Of a stretch of 64,000 nt of DNA, positions 60,114 to 64,000 are shown in pieces. The notes under the pieces were generated by a model, which worked only from the letters and a program-made list of their open reading frames with translations, ran no database searches and was not told the origin of the DNA. This DNA is from Bacteroides cellulosilyticus (GTDB lineage: Bacteria; Bacteroidota; Bacteroidia; Bacteroidales; Bacteroidaceae). The DNA lies in the NCBI RefSeq assembly GCF_020091405.1, contig NZ_CP081903.1:868001-932000 (forward strand). Reading direction: 5' to 3'. Each line of letters opens with the position of its first letter. Within the stretch, counting starts at the first letter, position 1. Both the position numbers and the translations under genes were made by a program.

Positions 60114-62426
60114 GAAGAGATTTGACCCATAAACGCTTACTGTCAATCGATCCTTCAGGAACGAGCGGTTTACGCTCAAACTATAATAAGAATAACCGCT
60201 GCCCTTTCCCTGCAAAGAAATATAGGGCGTACTTCCACCGGCATTCAAACTGGCACGTAAATTCCACGGGAAAGTATGCTGGATACCACCATACATAGAA
60301 CCCTGCCAACCGTAATTGTGCAAGCCCTGCGACGGACTTTTAATATCCGAATACCCACCACGACCATTGATGTAGATACGTGTTTTAGGCGATGCATTCC
60401 AGTTGAGATATAAGCTCATATCAGTACGACGGCTCTTACCTATATTCTCATATGTCCTGTAAAGGGCACCTTCAGGAGCAAAGTGCCCCCCTTCGAATTC
60501 CTCACCTCCTTCGCCTATCAGTCGGCTGACATTCTCAATTCCACTGTTGTTGAAAGAGTGGCGTAATGAAACATTGATGTTGAATTTAGATGAGAAACTA
60601 CTATAATTCAAATTGAACGAATGGCTCTTCTCACTCTCCAGTTCCGAATTACCCTGACTGATGAACATCGGGTTACTATCATCAAAATAAGGATTCAGAT
60701 ACCAAATGCCGGGACGATAGATACGCATGTCATATCCACCACGCAATGTCTGCGTTTGCCCCAGCTTAATACCCATAGATACGGAAGGCACCAGATCATT
60801 ATAACTCACCTTAAAATCCTCACCTGCACCGACGATATAACGTACATCCTGCGCTGTGTGCTCAAAACGTAAACCTGGCTTGAAGGTGAAATCCTTGTAA
60901 CGCAACGTATATCCCAGGTAAGCAGCCAAGATGTCATTCAAATGCTCGTAGTTACTACTACGTTTTTCATTGTATACATAGTCTCCATTACCATCGTTGC
61001 TCCTGTCCTCCTCAAAGTTATTTTTGCTGACATTGTTGCGGATAATGTACTTTACACCCGTTTCTATGGTATGTATCTTGCCGATGGGAGTCGTATAGTC
61101 TACCTGAAAAGTATGCTCCGTGGTATTAGTCTTACCGAAAGTGTGCGAATTGTAAAGTTGAAAATCCTCGGGCACTTGATAACGATCCAAATAGCGGTTA
61201 TAACTATCACTCTCCTGTGGTTGAGTATTAATTTTATACGACAGGGTGAGCATACGGTTCTTGTTCTTCTTAGAAGTGCGTTGGTAGTCGATATTACCAC
61301 GGATGGAATACCATGAACCGTCTCCGTCCATCAAATTACGATAACTATATGCTTTCTTGTCGCGTGCGGTGTTCCACATCTCAGTATTTCCTTGCGATTC
61401 GTTATCATTTCCACCACCATACATACCTACGGACATAGTGATGAGCCGCAATGTATCGATCTCATAACTAGCCTCCAAGTTGCCATGCTGGAATTGTCCG
61501 CTATAATCCGATTCGGAAGTGGACTCCAAGTACTTCTGGTCAGTAGAATTATAATCTTCCCGATAGCTATCCGAATAGCTGGTAGGCTGGGTGTTATAAC
61601 TGTAATTGTAGTTGCCTGTCAACGTAAGCTTTCCCTGTTTGATCGTAGCATAGGCACCGGCACCCAGTCCCATATTGCTGGCACGACCGCTGAAGGTGGC
61701 TGTATAGCCTTCGAATCCACTGCCAACAGTCACAATATTGAGGATACCTCCCACTCCTTCGGCATCATACTTTGCTCCCGGAGAGGTGATAACTTCGATA
61801 TATTTAATAGTATTCGCAGGCATACTCTTCAACACTTCCTTGGGGTTATTACTCATCATGTTGTTGGGTTTGCCGTTAACGTGTATCTTAAAGCTACTGC
61901 TACCGTTTACCTGTATATTATCTTCGCCGTCTACCGTCACCAAAGGTACTTTTCGCAACATCTCTATCACGGAATTGGTTTTCGAATCGGGGTCGTCTTC
62001 AATATTATACTCTATCTTGTCCACATCCACCTTCACCAAAGGCTTTTGAGCTACGACTTCCACTTGTCCCAATTCGTTGGATGCATCCGTGACATACAGC
62101 GTACCGAAATCAACAATTTTCTCTCCTGCTTTCACGGTGAAATCTTTCACAATGGTATTTCTACCAATAGAAGAAATCGTCATCACAAAATCACCCGTCC
62201 CCGGAATCTTTTCCTGAAACTTTCCTTTCATGTCTGTTACCAGCATTTTCAATGCATGGGCAGGCGCTTCTTTTTTCACGATTTTGATTGTGGCATAAGG
62301 TTCTCCCTCTTGAGTCAAAGAATCCAGTAAGACTCCTTTAATCTGAAATGGAGGTGCCGCATTCTGTGCCGCTACCAATGAGGATATTACCAACATGATA
62401 AGCAGCAAAGGGCATTTAATTTTCAT
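59904..62426 (-). CDS. TonB-dependent receptor-like outer-membrane barrel (OMP_b-brl_3)
   Basis: 840 aa, secreted (signal MKIKCPLLLIMLVISSLVAAQ). An N-terminal carboxypeptidase-regulatory-like domain (about 25-115) is followed by a plug with VVAQKPLVKVDVDKIEYNIEDDP, VEMLRKVPLVTVDGEDN-type block, PANTIKYIEVITSPGAKYDAEG and GGILNIVT, then a long barrel. The end, NDDVKGGGGGTQGGGGGE, is a glycine-rich tail in place of the usual terminal aromatic strand. Substrate unknown. Confidence 0.88.
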   Translation of the reverse strand: MKIKCPLLLIMLVISSLVAAQNAAPPFQIKGVLLDSLTQEGEPYATIKIVKKEAPAHALKMLVTDMKGKFQEKIPGTGDFVMTISSIGRNTIVKDFTVKAGEKIVDFGTLYVTDASNELGQVEVVAQKPLVKVDVDKIEYNIEDDPDSKTNSVIEMLRKVPLVTVDGEDNIQVNGSSSFKIHVNGKPNNMMSNNPKEVLKSMPANTIKYIEVITSPGAKYDAEGVGGILNIVTVGSGFEGYTATFSGRASNMGLGAGAYATIKQGKLTLTGNYNYSYNTQPTSYSDSYREDYNSTDQKYLESTSESDYSGQFQHGNLEASYEIDTLRLITMSVGMYGGGNDNESQGNTEMWNTARDKKAYSYRNLMDGDGSWYSIRGNIDYQRTSKKNKNRMLTLSYKINTQPQESDSYNRYLDRYQVPEDFQLYNSHTFGKTNTTEHTFQVDYTTPIGKIHTIETGVKYIIRNNVSKNNFEEDRSNDGNGDYVYNEKRSSNYEHLNDILAAYLGYTLRYKDFTFKPGLRFEHTAQDVRYIVGAGEDFKVSYNDLVPSVSMGIKLGQTQTLRGGYDMRIYRPGIWYLNPYFDDSNPMFISQGNSELESEKSHSFNLNYSSFSSKFNINVSLRHSFNNSGIENVSRLIGEGGEEFEGGHFAPEGALYRTYENIGKSRRTDMSLYLNWNASPKTRIYINGRGGYSDIKSPSQGLHNYGWQGSMYGGIQHTFPWNLRASLNAGGSTPYISLQGKGSGYSYYSLSVNRSFLKDRLTVSVYGSNLFSKYINFNNTTFGDNFYSTSKSRYPNRSFGMSISYRIGELKASVKKAARSISNDDVKGGGGGTQGGGGGE

Positions 62427-62736
62427 TTCTGTTTTTGTTTGTTTGATGAATATTTAGTTGACTGTTCTTGTATTAGACGTAACTTGTACCTATTTTGTCA
62501 CAATGAAAGTGGCAAAAGTAGGCTGTTTTTCTTGGACTACGAGGTTTTCGGAGTTAAAAAAGCACAAAGAAAAGGGGATAACCCGTGCTTTTATCTGTTT
62601 AATGCTACATAATACTCACCTTCACTATATTTTCTATTTCACCTTGTACTCGCAAACGAATGCATTCAATTTATCTTTTATAAAAAACAAAAAAACATTT
62701 TGAGGTACTTTTATCCTCCATGAAAGATAAAAATGT
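62427..62736. other. Intergenic region
   Basis: No supported gene. A short open frame at 62458-62703 has no recognisable sequence and poor coding character. A -7 box follows at 62737-62744. Confidence 0.55.
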
Positions 62737-62744
62737 TATCTTTG
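62737..62744 (+). promoter_or_regulatory. Putative -7 promoter box before the DUF4143 gene remnant
   Basis: TATCTTTG matches the Bacteroides -7 box and lies 17 bases before the first codon of the truncated frame. It may be the original promoter of the gene whose 5' part was deleted. Confidence 0.45.
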
Positions 62745-62760
62745 TCTAAACATTCAGAGT

Positions 62761-63540
62761 TTGAACTACAAAGAATTTCTGGAATTCCATCAGTTGGAAG
62801 ACATCGATTCTTCTTTAATGAAATATCTGACTTACGGAGGATTACCACAACTATATCGCATTGGAATAGAGAATCAGGATTTAGCCCAAGACTATCTCCA
62901 TAATATCTATAATACCATAATATTGAAAGATGTCATTGCCAGAGAGCAAATCCGCAATGTGCCTTTCTTGGAAAACTTAATATCTTTTATCAGTGATAGC
63001 ACAGGAAAAATAATTTCAGCATCAAGTATTAGCAAATACATGAAAACACAACAGATAGAAGTTACTACCACTGTCATATTAAACTATCTGGCCTACTTTT
63101 GCAATGCTTTTATCATCAACAAGGTTCCCAGATATGATATTCATGGTAAACGCCTCCTGGAATCCAGTGAAAAGTATTATTTTGAAGATTTAGGACTTAG
63201 AAATGCCTTAACCGGTTCCAACCAAATCGGAGATATTGAGAAATTAATAGAAAACGCAATCTATCTGCACCTCAAAAGCCAAGGATTTACAGTGTCTGTA
63301 GGGCAATTCCGACAAATGGAAATTGATTTCGTGGCTAAAAAGAATGGGCAAACCATATATGTACAAGCCACGTATCTTCTTGCATCGGAAGATACCATAG
63401 AACGAGAATTCGGTAATCTTCAACTTATTAAAGACAACTACCCTAAATATGTCATTTCATTAGACCCATTCCATAAAGTGAATGACCGGGAAGGCATTAC
63501 GCAACTTCATCTAAGGGAATTCCTGAGAAGGGATTTCTGA
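62761..63540 (+). pseudogene. N-terminally truncated AAA_14/DUF4143 ATPase gene
   Basis: 259 codons beginning with TTG; no ATG precedes it in frame. The sequence starts at LNYKEFLEFHQLE, which in intact proteins lies after the AAA domain, and continues through YLTYGGLPQLYRIG, DYLHNIYNTIILKDVIARE, to the DUF4143 domain with LESSEKYYFEDLGLRNAL and VEIDFVAKKNGQTIYVQATY-like nuclease-fold strands. The Walker A and B motifs are missing. Intact relatives are about 380-400 residues, so roughly 120 residues are lost. It may still give a partial protein. Confidence 0.8.
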
Positions 63541-63553
63541 CAGCAAGAATAAC

Positions 63554-64000
63554 TTATAACAAATAGAAAAAAAGCAGCATGCAAACATTCACCGCAATCA
63601 CACCGCCAAAACCACGCAGCACCCACTGGCGCAACGGACTCTTCCCGCCTGCAAAGAACAACGCATAGCACATATTCACGGCAATATTACTCACTATAGC
63701 CTGCATACAGCAAGCTGTCACCACCACAACGGCAACGCCCGAACCTTGCAGCAGGTTCAGAATAAATGGAGTGATATCACTCAGCCCAGCAATGAACGAC
63801 AAGACATTCAATCCACCCGTACCGGTATAAATCAAAGTATAATGTGTCACAATGGTGAATATCACAAACAGAACGGCAAAAATCAGTGCAACTTTAAATT
63901 CCAACGGGTTACTGCTATCTTCTTCTTCAGCTTCTTCGCCCGTCACCGGAATCGGCTTACGCTTCCGATGCAGATACCAGGCCACGCCCGCCGTAACGAA
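63554..64000 (-). CDS. MgtC/DUF4010-family membrane protein (partial, C-terminal part)
   Basis: The frame is open to the right edge (149 codons seen), so the true start is outside the window. A polar acidic stretch (GEEAEEEDSSNPLE) is followed by four or five hydrophobic helices (FKVALIFAVLFVIFTIVTHY, GLNVLSFIAGLSDITPFILNL, VAVVVVTACCMQAIVSNIAVN, VLRGFGGVIAVNVCMLLFFYLL), matching the C-terminal DUF4010 part of MgtC/SapB-like proteins. Function is not known. Confidence 0.7.
   Translation of the reverse strand, partial: FVTAGVAWYLHRKRKPIPVTGEEAEEEDSSNPLEFKVALIFAVLFVIFTIVTHYTLIYTGTGGLNVLSFIAGLSDITPFILNLLQGSGVAVVVVTACCMQAIVSNIAVNMCYALFFAGGKSPLRQWVLRGFGGVIAVNVCMLLFFYLL

Noticed and set aside
61392..62330. 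Open frame (312 codons) antisense to the TonB-receptor-like gene
   Set aside because: It lacks signal peptide or domain features and mirrors plug and CarboxypepD sequence.
62458..62703. Small 81-codon frame upstream of the DUF4143 remnant
   Set aside because: Its composition is not protein-like and no start signal supports it.

Overview
The window is chromosomal DNA from a gut-type Bacteroides (order Bacteroidales). The signs are three SusC/SusD pairs (one cut by the left edge), lipoprotein signals, Bacteroides-type -7 promoter boxes (TAnnTTTG) and a single-chain GlyRS. I cannot fix the species. There is no rRNA, CRISPR array, integrase or transposase. The only tRNA is tRNA-Leu(UAG) at 34507-34588.

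Layout. 1-2965: the end of a SusC gene, a SusD_2-type lipoprotein and a secreted alpha/beta-hydrolase-like protein. 3049-4155 (minus): a GHL10-type glycoside hydrolase. 4334-27167 (plus): 14 tightly packed genes that look like one peptidoglycan salvage operon. They encode two NamZ exo-muramidases, an SSS symporter, an amidase_3-like protein with a golvesin-like domain, a phosphoesterase/PQQ-propeller protein, a GT2 glycosyltransferase, a DUF4922 HIT-like protein, a SpoIID-like protein, an AmpG-like permease, a D-lactate-dehydrogenase-like FAD/Fe-S protein, MurT, MurK, MurQ and a beta-lactamase-fold/SGNH fusion. In outline, the wall is cut in the periplasm, MurNAc and anhydro-muropeptides enter through MurT and AmpG, MurK and MurQ give GlcNAc-6-P plus D-lactate, and the FAD/Fe-S enzyme could oxidise the D-lactate. 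27238-34431: housekeeping and envelope genes (FKBP lipoprotein, glyS, parC, an outer-membrane protein, an S41 peptidase).

34652-46898 (minus): an AT-richer cluster next to tRNA-Leu. It holds a lipidated YhcH-like protein, two sialidase-fold beta-propellers, SusC/SusD, an HpaI-type aldolase, an APH-like kinase, a BASS transporter and a LacI regulator. Two perfect palindromes built on TGCAATCGATTGCA lie upstream of lacI and of the transporter and are probably its operators. 47194-55927 (plus): SusC, SusD, GH3 and GH144-like genes, probably a beta-1,2-glucan utilisation locus. 56151-64000: an AT-rich lipoprotein with a glycine-rich hydrophobic stretch, a CE15 glucuronoyl esterase, a TonB-receptor-like barrel, several gene remnants and the end of a DUF4010 membrane protein.

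The most unusual signal is a family of imperfect palindromes made of GAGCTACAAGCTAC-like units. They occur between genes (54486-54565) and also in frame inside coding genes: once in the amidase-like gene, twice in the D-lactate-dehydrogenase-like gene, and as a decayed half in the GH3 gene. The three full in-gene copies give nearly the same peptide and sit at domain borders, much like the Rickettsia palindromic elements. A different palindrome is inserted in frame elsewhere in the dehydrogenase gene, and a TACGTA-centred palindromic array lies just upstream of that gene.
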